A stretch of DNA of 64,000 nt, from assembly GCA_963971305.1 (NCBI GenBank), contig OZ020311.1:4526001-4590000 (forward strand). Reading direction: 5' to 3'. The stretch comes from Arcuatula senhousia (Eukaryota; Mollusca; Bivalvia; Mytilida; Mytilidae). This document shows positions 48,301 to 57,366 of the stretch, one piece after another. The notes beneath the pieces are model-generated. The model saw only the letters and a program-made list of their open reading frames with translations, made no database searches and was not told the DNA's origin. The position numbers and the translations under genes are program-made. Numbering within the stretch: the first letter of the stretch is position 1; every line of letters begins with the position of its first letter.

Positions 48301-51300
48301 CCGTTTAAGAGAGCCGGTGGTGTAGTGGTTAACGCGTCGGGCTACTAACACAAAGGGGTTCATGGTTCGATCCTTGTCCGGGGTGAAAAATTCCTGAACC
48401 AATTTTCCGACTCTCTCTTGACACCATTTGCGAGGATGGTCTCGAGGAACGATGCTAGTCCTTCTGAAGGGACGAAAAAAGATTGTCCCGTGTATGTGGA
48501 GAGCAATACCCCATGCACGTTAAAGACCCCTTTGTAGAGTTCGATAAGAGTAGGCTCAATGGAGCCGCTGCAATGGCCACACTCGCAAACTGCTATCTGG
48601 AGAGGGATTAACATAAGCATTAAGCTTGTTTCCCAATCCAGGATAAATAAATATGTTTAAACTAAAACCCGTTTAGATGCAAATCTTACCTCCGTGAATA
48701 ACAGCCTCTGGCGGACACCTCCATTTATCTAAGGCCATCAACGCCGTGATAGCTGGAATGAATTTATGACAACCTCCTTGTATAATAGGAAGTCTATAAA
48801 ATAAGAAAAAAAAGATTTTTTTTTAACAAGTACGTTATCTGTATCTTAGACCCATTCTAAATATGTAAGGGATAAGCTATGAAAAACAGTAAGGATGTCC
48901 AGTGGAAAAGGTCTTGCACCATTAAACGTTTAACCCATAATTTCTTTTGAAATGCCTTTACAAAGTCAGGACCACTGTGATCTTGTTGCCCTTTCCGACT
49001 TCTGACACATTAGTGCCTCAAATGCCCCATTGGTGCCTCTTTGCTTCTTTAAGATTATCCTGCGTGTTTTTTCTTGCTTCTTCAATTTTCTTGGACCTTT
49101 TAAATTTTTTAAATTCCCCGTGCTTCAATTGTATGCTCTTATATATTTCGAGTACTGGAATATGTGTTGGAAAGACACAGTTTACATATTTCCAAAATTT
49201 GACAATGTTTTGGCTATTTCTATTTGATAAATTTATCTGTTTGGTCATTGTTGTATAATATTTTTGACTTCTATTTTTGCTTTATCAAATCAATATTATT
49301 CTACCGGTTTCCTAGTTTTCGACTCCTAGCGCTTCACACGCATGTGAAATTTATACTTTTGTACAATTATCAAAATCATTTCAATATGTGGATCGTGTCT
49401 TTTTGGCACATATTCCATATTCTTTCGTTTTTAATAATAAATTTATTGGTAACAAGAGAAAACTAGAATTAACTAGAAAAGTCACCCAAAAATTCCATAG
49501 CATATACATTTACATGCACTTTAGTTCAATATTATAGGATATCATAGTAAAATTTATGTTTTAAGTGCACAATATATCTCATATGCCTAAATACCTTATG
49601 ATAAAGCCACAAGGGTCAACTATCAATGTATGCAAAGGCTATTGCTTGCAATTTTGGTTCCGATAAGACATTTGAACTATTTTCATTTGAATTGGTTAAA
49701 AATATTTTAGAAGAAGCAAATTATTACGCAAGCTCACTGGATCCCGCAAGACCGTCGCAAAGTTTCTCATAGGGAAAGTTCGGGGAGGGTCTAGGATAGA
49801 GGATCCCTTCCCAGCGGGAGAAAATTCTATAAAATTGGACCAATTCTGGTATGTTTTGAAGCATTTCTAGAGTTTTTCTATTATATTTTTTTGCAAAAGG
49901 TGTCTATCGCACCCAACGCACCTTTTGATGATACTGTGTGCACCTTAAATTACAAAAGATTCGCCATTAGAACTGTTCATAGGCATTTAATATTAGTTTT
50001 ATCTATTGGTGAAGACAGAAAGGGATATATAGTTTATCTAACTGTACCACAAGACTCGAGAGTTAACGTGCACAATGAGTATTCTTAGACATGTACCACA
50101 TTGCCCACACTCCCCGAAAAAAAATATTCCCGTAACAAAATAATCTCTGCGTGGTAGATTTGCTGAAATATTTTCATGCAAATCTTACAACATAATCTTT
50201 CGGTGGATGGAAAGACATTTTCAAACGCGATGAATATTTTCATGATGTTATAAAAGAATGTAGTAAACAGTATTGGACAAGACGGATCTAGCTTGTCTAA
50301 AAAAAGATAGATCTATTGCGGATCCAGCCACGACGGTTCCAGACAGTTTGCATTGACTGGTCAGATGACGCAAGGGATGAACACTCGGTATTTTTACCTT
50401 ACACCAAACGTGTCTTGTAGGATTGTACAGACTCCACACATGAAGAGGAATGTCGACATGATCTGGGACTTGACGAGCTCTAACTCCTCGGCACATATTT
50501 GTTTCCCTACTATCAATGGTATGGATATGGTCGAACTAATAGCTAGTAATACTTGCTGAAAGTGGAAATTGTCTTTTGTTAGAATGAACCATAGATTTTT
50601 CTTATTCAGTGACGACGCTTTAGTGTTACCAGGCCATATCATAGCGATGGTTCCGTAGCTCTTGGTGGTCCCTTCAAAATTTTTATTTCTGATTTGGCAT
50701 GCAGATATAATTCCTATTGAAACTAGGACATAAAGAGCTACAAAACTGGCGATGACCCATTGATCTCTCATCTTAATGTGTAATTTTTTCAGGAGAACCT
50801 TGGAAATATTAAATAGGATTTTCTGTCAATATCTCGGCTTATCACAGTTCGCGTTTTTTTTTATGTTTAACTTTTCAAGTCCTGCAATTTAAGAAAATCA
50901 TGATGACAGAAAGTTTCTGTTTTTTTTTCTTAAACCTTTTTTTAGATTCAAAGCCAAAAACCAACGGCACTTTCCATAAATATGATTGACGATAAAAAAA
51001 AACCCAGTTATTATGAGACGTTGTCATGCAATCAAGTCCCATAAATAGATCAAGGTTGTTTTAATACATTATAAATAAAGATAAGAAAGTATGAATAATT
51101 AAAAAAGTGATTTTTTTTTAAATTGTACGATAAACAAATAAAATAAAAGCAAAATTGATAAATAACTGATTCAATATTGATCAATATTCTTCTTTACAGA
51201 AGAAGAATTGTTTATTATTTTGTTGACATACCTGCAAGCCGAATAGAAAGCACAAATGGAAAGCGGGGGTATCTTCGATTCCGTATTCCAACGCATTCCC

Positions 51301-51417
51301 AGTGTCGTCTGCTGCTTCGGCCACCTCCGAATCCCGTTCGACGTCATTTGCGGACTTTGGAGAAGAGCAACAGACGTTGACAAATTTCTCATTTGATTTC
51401 GATGTATTAAGTTCCAT
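39085..51417 (-). CDS. SLC23-type nucleobase/ascorbate transporter, complete, 11 exons
   Basis: Joining 51417-51232, 50555-50398, 48793-48690, 47897-47809, 44100-43919, 43351-43231, 41869-41713, 41439-41186, 40776-40503, 40267-40172 and 39347-39085 gives 1,884 bp and 627 residues ending at TGA. All introns are GT-AG and every phase fits. SLC23 proteins move nucleobases or ascorbate across the plasma membrane, often with Na+. Family marks are YGIEDTP and FLFGLQ before helix 1, [30 protein letters not shown], the signature [18 protein letters not shown] and [14 protein letters not shown]. The residue pair that is usually QH in helix 1 is QQ here (exon 1/2 junction). Length and the hydrophobic segments fit a 12-14 helix carrier. 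Introns carry two SINEs, an R2-like relic and a 1.7-kb element. Whether it carries ascorbate or nucleobases is not settled. Confidence 0.95.
39348..40171. other. SLC23 intron 10 with retroelement tail and hairpin
   Basis: Bases 39600-39830 match the 3' tail of the retroelement at 52890-53130 (GGCAGCGCGACGGGTGTGCT). An inverted pair lies at 39837-39858 and 39898-39919 (TAAGGTTCATGGTAACACTT). A variant of it appears at 20285-20310. Confidence 0.65.
40172..40267 (-). CDS. SLC23 exon 10
   Basis: Encodes [20 protein letters not shown] and [11 protein letters not shown], a membrane helix near the C-terminus. Entry phase is 1 and exit phase is 1. The acceptor is GATTTCAG and the donor is CCAG|GTAAG. 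Confidence 0.92.
40503..40776 (-). CDS. SLC23 exon 9 (LPDPVLGG and [11 protein letters not shown])
   Basis: Encodes 91 residues from [11 protein letters not shown] to ENKDAIQT. It contains the family blocks LPDPVLGG and [12 protein letters not shown] and two to three hydrophobic helices. It enters in phase 0 and leaves in phase 1. Confidence 0.95.
40777..41185 (-). other. SLC23 intron 8
   Basis: GT-AG intron of 409 bp between the two most conserved exons. It begins GTATGAG and ends CATGCAG. No repeat was recognised in it. Confidence 0.85.
41186..41439 (-). CDS. SLC23 exon 8 (substrate-site signature)
   Basis: Encodes [16 protein letters not shown] to NVGAIGFTK. It holds [22 protein letters not shown] and the nucleobase-ascorbate transporter signature in the form [10 protein letters not shown], with Gln in first place. 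Vertebrate ascorbate carriers usually have Pro there. Confidence 0.95.
41440..41712 (-). other. SLC23 intron 7
   Basis: A 273-bp phase-1 intron that starts GTAGGC and ends TTTCAATTAG. Nothing else recognised. Confidence 0.85.
41713..41869 (-). CDS. SLC23 exon 7
   Basis: Encodes [20 protein letters not shown], then a loop with [15 protein letters not shown] and ends [10 protein letters not shown]. It enters in phase 0 and leaves in phase 1. The WxxxxxxT and PYPG pattern is typical of this part of SLC23 carriers. Confidence 0.93.
41870..43230. other. SLC23 intron 6 carrying a SINE
   Basis: The intron holds the SINE at 42461-42812 on the strand opposite to the gene. The part at 42060-42180 resembles reverse-oriented text at 53040-53150 (AGAGGCACCAATGGGGCATT), a piece of retroelement tail. 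Confidence 0.7.
42461..42812 (+). mobile_element. tRNA-derived SINE, copy 2
   Basis: The head holds a degenerate pol III A box (TGTAGTGGTTAATGC) and a perfect B box (GGTTCGATCC), as in a tRNA gene. The body holds TTTTCCGACTCTCTCTTAAC, ACCATTTGCGAGGATGGTCT and TTCGGAAGGGACGAAAAAAG. The tail ends TAAATAAATATGTTTAAACT. It is collinear with 48308-48663. No clear target duplication was seen, and the first few bases are altered. Confidence 0.9.
43231..43351 (-). CDS. SLC23 exon 6
   Basis: Encodes [20 protein letters not shown] and [20 protein letters not shown], a helix followed by a charged loop. It enters with one base (phase 2 junction) and leaves in phase 0 at CCT|GTAAGT. Confidence 0.92.
43352..43918. 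other. SLC23 intron 5
   Basis: Intron of 567 bp. An open frame reading through from 43241 to 43681 on the opposite strand is a shadow of exon 6 plus intron and has no domain. Confidence 0.7.
43919..44100 (-). CDS. SLC23 exon 5
   Basis: Encodes [20 protein letters not shown], then [20 protein letters not shown] and ends KSHWGITV. The GxxxxLxxxIGPxTVxPTxxLxGL pattern is characteristic of SLC23 helices 3-5. It enters in phase 0 and leaves in phase 2. Confidence 0.95.
44391..45765 (+). pseudogene. R2-like non-LTR retrotransposon 3' end, broken
   Basis: The first frame reads [20 protein letters not shown] and [18 protein letters not shown], as in the thumb region after the reverse transcriptase. 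Later frames read [15 protein letters not shown] and then [11 protein letters not shown]. With a one-base shift this gives [20 protein letters not shown]. Together these form a C-X2-C-X7-H-X4-C knuckle, the motif that precedes the restriction-like endonuclease in R2-type elements. The endonuclease itself is partly visible as [10 protein letters not shown] and [16 protein letters not shown]. At least four frameshifts or stops occur. A family D repeat (about 45235-45375) splits it. It lies in an SLC23 intron on the opposite strand. Confidence 0.8.
45852..47525. mobile_element. 1,674-bp TIR element with 9-bp TSD, enclosing a GGTGAGCT-type element
   Basis: The ends CAATCTAATTAAAATAAGAT and its reverse complement form inverted repeats of about 39 bp, continuing through CACCCGCCTCCCCC. 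ATGTCTTAA flanks it at 45843-45851 and 47526-47534. Inside, 45889-47452 is a minus-oriented AGGCTCCC...GGTGAGCT element with GTCCGTCGTC runs and about three units of 430-470 bp. A perfect hairpin (TTTCTATTGTCGGC / GCCGACAATAGAAA, about 47455-47489) sits between it and the right arm. Confidence 0.9.
47809..47897 (-). CDS. SLC23 exon 4 (glycosylated loop)
   Basis: Encodes [18 protein letters not shown] and [11 protein letters not shown]. Three N-x-S/T sequons (NFS, NGT, NIT) suggest an extracellular loop. It enters in phase 1 and leaves in phase 0 at GAG|GTTAGT. Confidence 0.9.
47898..48689. other. SLC23 intron 3 carrying a SINE
   Basis: The SINE at 48308-48663 ends 26 bp before exon 3 (counting along the plus strand), so it lies just inside the donor of this intron. 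Confidence 0.85.
48308..48663 (+). mobile_element. tRNA-derived SINE, copy 3, with 12-bp TSD
   Basis: The best-preserved copy. The A box reads TGGTGTAGTGGTTAAC and the B box reads GGTTCGATCC. Target duplication AAAACCCGTTTA lies at 48296-48307 and 48664-48675. It starts GAGAGCCGG and ends TATGTTTAAACT. Strong similarity to the copies at 31850, 42461 and 62871 shows a single family. The long conserved centre after the tRNA head is not part of a tRNA. Confidence 0.93.
48690..48793 (-). CDS. SLC23 exon 3
   Basis: Completes Arg and encodes [20 protein letters not shown] and [14 protein letters not shown]. The RLPIIQGG block is a family hallmark. It enters in phase 2 and leaves in phase 1. Confidence 0.95.
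48794..50397. other. SLC23 intron 2
   Basis: Bases 48945-49030 resemble the retroelement 3' tail (AAATGCCTTTACAAAGTCAG, TGCCTCAAATGCCCCATTGG). The remainder (49100-50397) shows no exon; open frames there lack domains. Confidence 0.6.
50398..50555 (-). CDS. SLC23 exon 2 (helices 1-2)
   Basis: Encodes [20 protein letters not shown], then [20 protein letters not shown] and [12 protein letters not shown]. It corresponds to helix 1 and helix 2 of SLC23. It enters in phase 0 and leaves in phase 2 at AG|GTAAAA. Confidence 0.95.
51232..51417 (-). CDS. SLC23 exon 1 (N-terminus)
   Basis: Starts [12 protein letters not shown] with no in-frame ATG nearby upstream, has an acidic cytosolic region, and ends [18 protein letters not shown] at a CAG|GTATG donor. 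The YGIxDxP block marks the start of the conserved family region. Confidence 0.93.
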
Positions 51418-51992
51418 TGTTATTAATATTTCTATTTTTATTTCAGCACACGTGTTAGCATTGGAGTTAGTGTAGCATATTGTTTGTAAACAATATTAAA
51501 TGTGTAGTACACACGTATTTTTTTTTCTCTTTTCAGTATTGAGCCGTTATAATGACCAAGGAAACTGCATGTTTACATTCGAGTTCCAATAAGAAGATAA
51601 GTGTGTGTCAAGGACTGATTATTTTCCTTAAACAAATATATCTAACATGGTTTAGAAAGCCTGCCTGGAGAAAATCAAAGTTAAAGAACCTTTAAGTGAT
51701 ACGTTTGTCGGATACTTAATCCCATTTAGTCATTTTAGTAAGAGGTCATTCCTTGGTCGTTCAGATTTATTAGAATTACATATACATGTACTGGGCAAGA
51801 TTTACATGTTCTTGCTTAGTCATGAATAATATTTAAGTGTTATAAATTGTAGATATATGTATTTGTGGTTTTTACGGCCGCAATGACGAATGCAGATAGA
51901 ACTGGCGGGAATCTTAGGGGAACGGGACAGCACTGTCACATTTTTGGGGGTCATTAGTTGCACTTAAATGTTCACATGAAAATGCAAATGCA
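51418..51992. promoter_or_regulatory. Presumed SLC23 5' flank
   Basis: The interval holds the 5' UTR and proximal promoter of the SLC23 gene on the minus strand by position only. No TATA box or initiator could be assigned with confidence. Confidence 0.3.
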
Positions 51993-52874
51993 ATGAAAAA
52001 TAGCAACGAATGTTTTTGCAAAATTCTTGCCATTATACATTTACACCCATTTCACATTATCACACAGCTGATTATACGCAGCTTTTTCAAAAAGAATGGA
52101 AAACGCAGGTACAAATATCTGGTAGTCGGTTATAATAAGACTTACTTCGCCATCAATGAGTCTAAAAGTAAGAACAAATTTACAGAAGATCAAATAATCG
52201 ACATGCTCAACTTTCTTATAGACAACATATTTGTTCAGTTTGGTGGACGTGTTTTTCAGCAAACAATAGGGATTCCAATGGGCACCAATTGTGCACCTTT
52301 GCTTGCTGATTTGTTTCTTCATTCATATGAAGCAGACTTCTTACAATCTCTTCTAGACAAAAAAGATCGTAGACTAGCTCTCTCTTTTAACCTCACGTTC
52401 CGTTATATTGATGATGTCCTTTCACTGAACAATTCTCGATTTGGTGACTTTCTCCATCTCATATATCCCCCGGAACTTGAGATAAAGGACACAACGGATT
52501 CTAGGAAGTCTGCTTCATATTTAGATCTACATCTCGAAATAGACTCTCAAGGAAAACTATCAACAAAGCTCTATGACAAACATGATGACTTCAACTTCCC
52601 AATCGTCAACTTTCCCTTCGTGTGTAGCAACATTCCGTCCGCTCCAGCTTATGGAGTTTACGTATCACAATTGATTCGTTACTCCAGAGCTTGTGGGAGT
52701 TACATCGATTTCCTTGGCAGAGCGTCACGTTTGACACAGAAATTGCTAACACAGGGTTATGTTGCTCCTCGGTTGCTGTCTTCACTCAAGAAATTTTACG
52801 GTAGACACCATGTACTCATAGATAAATATGGGATTTCTATCTCTCAGATGAGTGCAGATGTCGGTTTGTCATAG
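51993..52874 (+). CDS. Reverse transcriptase, Penelope-like type, 5'-truncated
   Basis: An uninterrupted frame of 293 residues. From about residue 20 it matches the family seen at 8570 and 18141. Reverse-transcriptase motifs are FQQTIGIPMGTNCAPLLADL, the catalytic FRYIDDVLSL, and then SASYLDLHLEID, YDKHDDFNFPIVNFP and SAPAYGVYVSQLIRYSRA. The C-terminus reads RLLSSLKKFYGRHHVLIDKY, GISISQMS and a stop. The fingers region expected before the GIPMG block is mostly missing, and no endonuclease domain follows, so it is a truncated insert rather than an active element. Assignment to Penelope-like elements is by recognition and could be wrong. It lies 576 bp upstream of the SLC23 start codon, pointing away. 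Confidence 0.85.
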   Translation: MKNSNECFCKILAIIHLHPFHIITQLIIRSFFKKNGKRRYKYLVVGYNKTYFAINESKSKNKFTEDQIIDMLNFLIDNIFVQFGGRVFQQTIGIPMGTNCAPLLADLFLHSYEADFLQSLLDKKDRRLALSFNLTFRYIDDVLSLNNSRFGDFLHLIYPPELEIKDTTDSRKSASYLDLHLEIDSQGKLSTKLYDKHDDFNFPIVNFPFVCSNIPSAPAYGVYVSQLIRYSRACGSYIDFLGRASRLTQKLLTQGYVAPRLLSSLKKFYGRHHVLIDKYGISISQMSADVGLS

Positions 52875-53175
52875 GGTTTTGTTTTGTCTTCCTTTACCGG
52901 ATTTGACACACTGAATTGGAAATTGGCAGCGCGGCGGGTGTGCTATAGCAGGCAGGAACCGCTTACTCTTCCGGAGCACCCGAGTTCACTCTTGTTACGA
53001 CTTGAGTTCGCGTTGTTGATTTCTGTTCGGTTGTTTTTATGTTTTGTGTTTCCTTGTGCTGTTCTTGTTCATGTTTACCGGTTTTGTCGTTGCCTTTTCG
53101 GACTTTTGACACTAGAATGCCCCTTTGGTGCCTCTGCTTATATCAATTTCTATGATTTATCCTATTTAATGTCCG
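52875..53175 (+). repeat. Retroelement 3' untranslated tail
   Basis: Follows the reverse transcriptase and recurs after or apart from other copies: 19010-19260, 39600-39830, and loosely 15450-15545 and 60450-60600. Landmarks are TGGCAGCGCGGCGGGTGTGC, ACTCTTGTTACGACTTGAG and CCCCTTTGGTGCCTCTG. Confidence 0.75.
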
Positions 53176-54354
53176 TTTTTGCGAAAATTCATCTTAATTT
53201 TCACTAGAATCACTAAGGACTAGGTCATTTAACTGTGTAAAAAGCTCATTAAAGGAAAGCGTTTCAGAAAACAGGAGCTTGGTAAGATATTTTTACTAAG
53301 ATATTTTTTACTGTAAAGTCTTGTCGATGGAGGTACATATAAATATGACATCTGATGACTGAGGTGCCTCCGCTAAATTAAACATCATTTATCACTTTGC
53401 AGTGGCCAATGTGAGAGAATTTGCGGATCTTTGCATGTAAACCTGTACATGCCTATGGTGTAGCCAATGACAAAAAAATGTCCCAAAAGTCTGCAAAAGT
53501 AAGATGCATTAATTTCACGTGATAATTCATGCGAAATATATCGTCTTCATTCCAATATTTGTGCATGTCATTTGACTTCCAACATGCATACGCAATAAAA
53601 AGGTTCATAATGAGCAACTGTTCATATCCTTTTATTTTCATGCGTAGAACGAAGCGTTGAAACATGACACGTAACATTTTTATATAAGATTGATGCAAAG
53701 CATATTTGCCTATATAAAAATCTCTAACTGATGTGTTTGGCAAACATGACAAACGGTTTGTAAAGACAAAGAGGATCGAAAACCTGGACTTCTCAAAGTT
53801 TTTCGATCATACATGTCATATTAGCTCTAAAGTCAAGTCTTTATTAAAAGAATGAACAACAAAATCAAATTTGCTTTAAATTGACTTACCTATTTAATAT
53901 TTGCTGTTGAATTAGAGTGAGCATTTCTTGCGTGAAGGAGAAAGAGAGATTTTCAAATGTATGTTTTATATTATATGTCTTTGTACATAACTTTTGATTA
54001 AAAGTCAGTCTATATAATACCCCGATACATCATGGCCATGTGATGGTGAATGGGGTTATTGTAAAGTCTAGAATTGTATGATAATTTTTAAAAACAACCA
54101 GAACGAACAAAGCCTTAAGACCACTATGAGCAAAAAACAAAACGAAGTAACAATAAACATGATAAGGATGTCATATTTGAACAGCGCATTATATATCATG
54201 ATTTAAAAGTTCACGAAATATACGGAAATTGCAGAACAATCTTTGTACCGGTAAATAAAATCCAACCCCTAGGCATATGCAGTAAAGTTTAGATACAAAG
54301 ATAGCCATCGAAATATTTTTACTTTGAAAGCTTATTTGGGTCATATTCTATATA
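53176..54354. other. No recognised gene
   Basis: A 99-residue open frame on the minus strand (53453-53752) has no recognised domain or splice support. The rest is AT-rich. Confidence 0.35.
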
Positions 54355-54656
54355 TGGTGCCACATAAAAAAATTCAATCGTAACAAACTTAACAAATCGT
54401 GGTCAAAATTTTTGTTTATTAGTGGCCACGATTTGTTAATTCGTGCGAACGATTTGTATCTCGCTGCATCGTGGTAACGATTTGTATCTTTTGGCCATGA
54501 ATTATTAAATCGTGCGAACAATTTGTTTCTCGTGACCACGGATTTTTTAATCGTGGAACGATTTGTTTACGGAGCGTTATGTTTACTCAACAATTCGTGG
54601 AATTGTTAGCTTAAAAAGTGGGAACGATTTGTGTTGATTTTTTTTATGTGGCACCA
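54355..54656. mobile_element. 302-bp MITE, TGGTGCCACATAAAAAAA ends
   Basis: The ends TGGTGCCACATAAAAAAA and TTTTTTTTATGTGGCACCA are inverted. The interior has four to five loose units containing GAACGATTTGT and TCGTGNNMACGATTT. No target duplication could be fixed. Confidence 0.85.
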
Positions 54657-55357
54657 GTTACATAATGATACCCAAATACGTTTTCATATGTTTACCCAGT
54701 TATAAGTATAAATTGCATGTTTGTCTAAAGGTTTAAAAATGAAACTGTCTGTGATAAAATCGAAGGATATATGTATTGTGCTTAAAAGAGGGCAATGCTT
54801 TATGAAAATTTCATGCCGTTACACTTATACATTCATTGATTTTTTTTGTGTTATTTTGTTATTTTTAACAGCTCGGTTTGTTGAAAAAATGACACTAGAT
54901 ATTTTGAATAAAATTCATGCATTTGCATGTGAAAAAAACATAGCTGACATGGCAGAAAACCGGGACTTGGAAATACTTTTTTAACAGTTTTCCAGTCATA
55001 TCAGCTATAATGTCAAGTACTTTTTCAGAAGTTCAACATCCAAATCGAACAAAGCCAAATAACAATAAACAAAACGGACGAACCAAGAACCCAAAAAGGG
55101 CGTCATATTTCAACAGTGCATCTATATATCACAACTTTCAAGTACACGAAACATAGGGAAAATATATGCCAATCAGTGTGTTAATAAAAATTCACATTTT
55201 TACAAACATAAAAAATAACAAAGCATATGAACCCGATTATACATATAAATTGTTTGTCTATAAAAGGTTTCAAAATAAAACTACCTGAAACAAACGGCGC
55301 TTTACAAAACATGCTTATCAGATACAAAAAATATGTATTTTTGCAATTTGCCTCCGT
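54657..55357. other. No recognised gene
   Basis: AT-rich. It probably includes the 3' UTR of the membrane-protein gene that ends at 55358. Text near 53990-54240 and 55020-55170 (CATATTTSAACAG, ACGAAAYATA, AAAACAACCAGAACGAACAA / CAAATCGAACAAAGCC) is loosely similar and suggests a diverged direct duplication. Confidence 0.35.
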
Positions 55358-55721
55358 TTACACAACATGTGCAGTTGGTGGAGACCGTCTTGTTGCGTTA
55401 CGCTGGGTTACCGGTGGCCCTTGTCCGCCCGTCTGTCCAACAACATTCTGCATGAGTGCGTGGTGCGCCAACCCAATAGCGGAAGCTTCATGGTATACTG
55501 CGTCGTTCATCATTGTAGTATCGGCTCTTTCATGTATTCTCTTGACGTCAGTTCTACTCGCTCCTCTTTGGAAATCGTTGCTCACCCCTAAAACGTCATA
55601 TCGTGACCCTTCATTGTATTCTGAAGGTGAATCGTATATTGTTTCTGTCGGACCAATCGGACACCGTTTTGAATTATTTTGCCAACGCGCTGAATGACCA
55701 GGGCAAATGAATGCATCTTTT
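55358..55721 (-). CDS. Single-pass membrane protein, last exon (cytoplasmic tail)
   Basis: Starts after TTGATTTCAG, completes a Lys codon and encodes KDAFICPGHSARW, then IGPTETIYDSPSEYNEGSRY and a polar tail ending SPPTAHVV and TAA, 120 complete codons. The segment is hydrophilic with possible Tyr motifs (ETIYDSP, GSRYDVL). The join to the membrane exon is in frame (phase 2). The plus-strand frame over the same bases is less protein-like and unsupported by splicing. The protein family is not recognised. Confidence 0.75.
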
Positions 55722-56652
55722 CTGAAATCAATAAATCGCAAAATCAGTAGAGACAAGATATATAGATATATAGTGGTGAAAGGAGGGTCAATCGAAAATA
55801 TTTTGTCCTTTCTGATCTGTTTTTATTTTATTTTAGTTAACACACCTGTGCTTCGTCTCTAAAACGAACTAGAGCTTAATATTTATGTCTAAATGACCTA
55901 GCTACCATTAGCATGTTTGTAAAAGAAAAACCTATGATTAGCTAAGTTTGTAATGTTTGTACAGATTTTTTTGCAAAATTGGTCAGGTGTCCTCATTGGA
56001 CATCGGGCGGAGCCCCCTCATTTAAAAGTTTCTGATCCACCACTGCGGTTCGACTGTATATACACTCCCGTTTTTTTATTTTTTTATTCTATTTTGGGTT
56101 TTGTCTAGTTTTATTGTATTGTTTGTGGATGTATTTTTGTTGTTGAACGATCCCTGTAATTATCACATTTCTTTGCCTTCTATTTTTTAAACAATTACTT
56201 TAAAATAAGTTACTTTTTCTTCAAAAATTCATTAAGGAAGACAAAGGGAATGACAGAATGGAAAAAATAATTTAAATGTGTGCCTCTCCCAATCCATTAT
56301 AATCTGGTGTCCTCATTGGTCATCGGGCAGAGCCCCCTCATTTTAAATTTCTAGATACAACCCTGCTGTTGGACTGTTTATACTCTTCCGAGTTATTTTT
56401 GTAATTCTATTTTGATTTTTGTCTAGCTTTGTTGTATTGTTAGTGGATTTGTTTTTGTTGTTGAAAGATGCATTAAAGTTTATCTTTGTACTTGTCGTTT
56501 AATGTGTATTATTCTTTGTCCAGAATGAGGGATGGGTTTCACTGATTTACCATTTGTCACATTGAAGATTGCTTGACTTTAAAATTTTCATTCAGGGCTG
56601 TGTTGTGTAGATTGTGTCGCTTCTTCTACAAATTATTATCTTCTATACTTAC
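55722..56652. other. Intron with a duplicated 325-bp segment
   Basis: GT-AG intron of the membrane-protein gene. The blocks starting GGTGTCCTCATTGG at about 55988 and 56310 continue alike through AGCCCCCTCATTT and GTTTTTGTTGTTGAA, so a segment of about 325 bp is tandemly duplicated. A family A fragment follows on the plus strand (56470-56640). Confidence 0.65.
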
Positions 56653-56728
56653 TTTCTGATGATGTGAACCAACAATGTCATCGTTTTAACAGATATTATA
56701 AGACTAGTAACAGCAACAACTAGTGTAC
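56653..56728 (-). CDS. Single-pass membrane protein, second half of membrane helix
   Basis: A 76-bp exon reads TLVVAVTSLIISVKTMTLLV and HIIR. It follows a T-rich acceptor (TTTTGTCTTTAG) and ends at AGAAA|GTAAGT. With the upstream exon it makes a continuous hydrophobic stretch, followed by basic RKK across the next junction. Confidence 0.75.
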
Positions 56729-57366
56729 CTAAAGACAAAAAAAAAAATGACTGCTATGGTCTTGATTGGGTACTGACTATTTGAAATTAAATATTGAGTT
56801 GTAGGTGATGAACAACCTCGCTCTTCCATTACATTCTTAGAAGTCCTGTGGTGACACAAAACAAAGTCGTTTGTGTATATCAAGATATTTTCCCAAACCT
56901 GGATGGCAATGCTCAATCTTTAGATTCTTAATACTTAAATAAAATTGAAGATTGCAATGGCCTTGACTTGGGGCCCTGACTTGGTGGCATCAAACCTCCC
57001 GCTGCCGTTGCTATCAAAGTTAAGGTAATTTAAAGAATTGATTTATATCTCTTCTTGTTCCTAAAGGTGATTCTATATTTCAACTTTAGAACTGTCCATG
57101 AACAAATTAAAAAAAGATATAGAATAGAAACTTTCAAAGGAAAAACTGGCCGGATTTTTTAAACTAGACTGACAGATTTAAAATCGAATTCCACGTTTTT
57201 GGATATACTGCTGCATACCTATATCAAAAGGCTGTGATTAGAACTTACTGAGAAAACTGGTTCTAAAATTTTTCACCGTTCACATCTTGAAATCCGGCCA
57301 ATAAACAAGGCTTTTGAACAAAATTATGTCTTATTTCTCTAAATTTGTCACTCTAACATAACGAAC
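56729..57366. other. Intron of the membrane-protein gene
   Basis: GT-AG intron of 638 bp, donor ATAG|GTTCGT. No repeat was recognised with confidence. Confidence 0.6.

Noticed and set aside
48308..48385. Possible genuine tRNA gene
   Set aside because: The pol III boxes belong to the head of a SINE with a target duplication and collinear copies; a cloverleaf with a proper acceptor stem was not seen.
53453..53752. 99-residue minus-strand open frame
   Set aside because: No domain, no splice context, and biased AT-rich composition.
55227..55697. 156-residue plus-strand open frame over the membrane-protein tail exon
   Set aside because: The minus-strand reading has a good acceptor and an in-phase upstream membrane exon; the plus-strand frame has neither.
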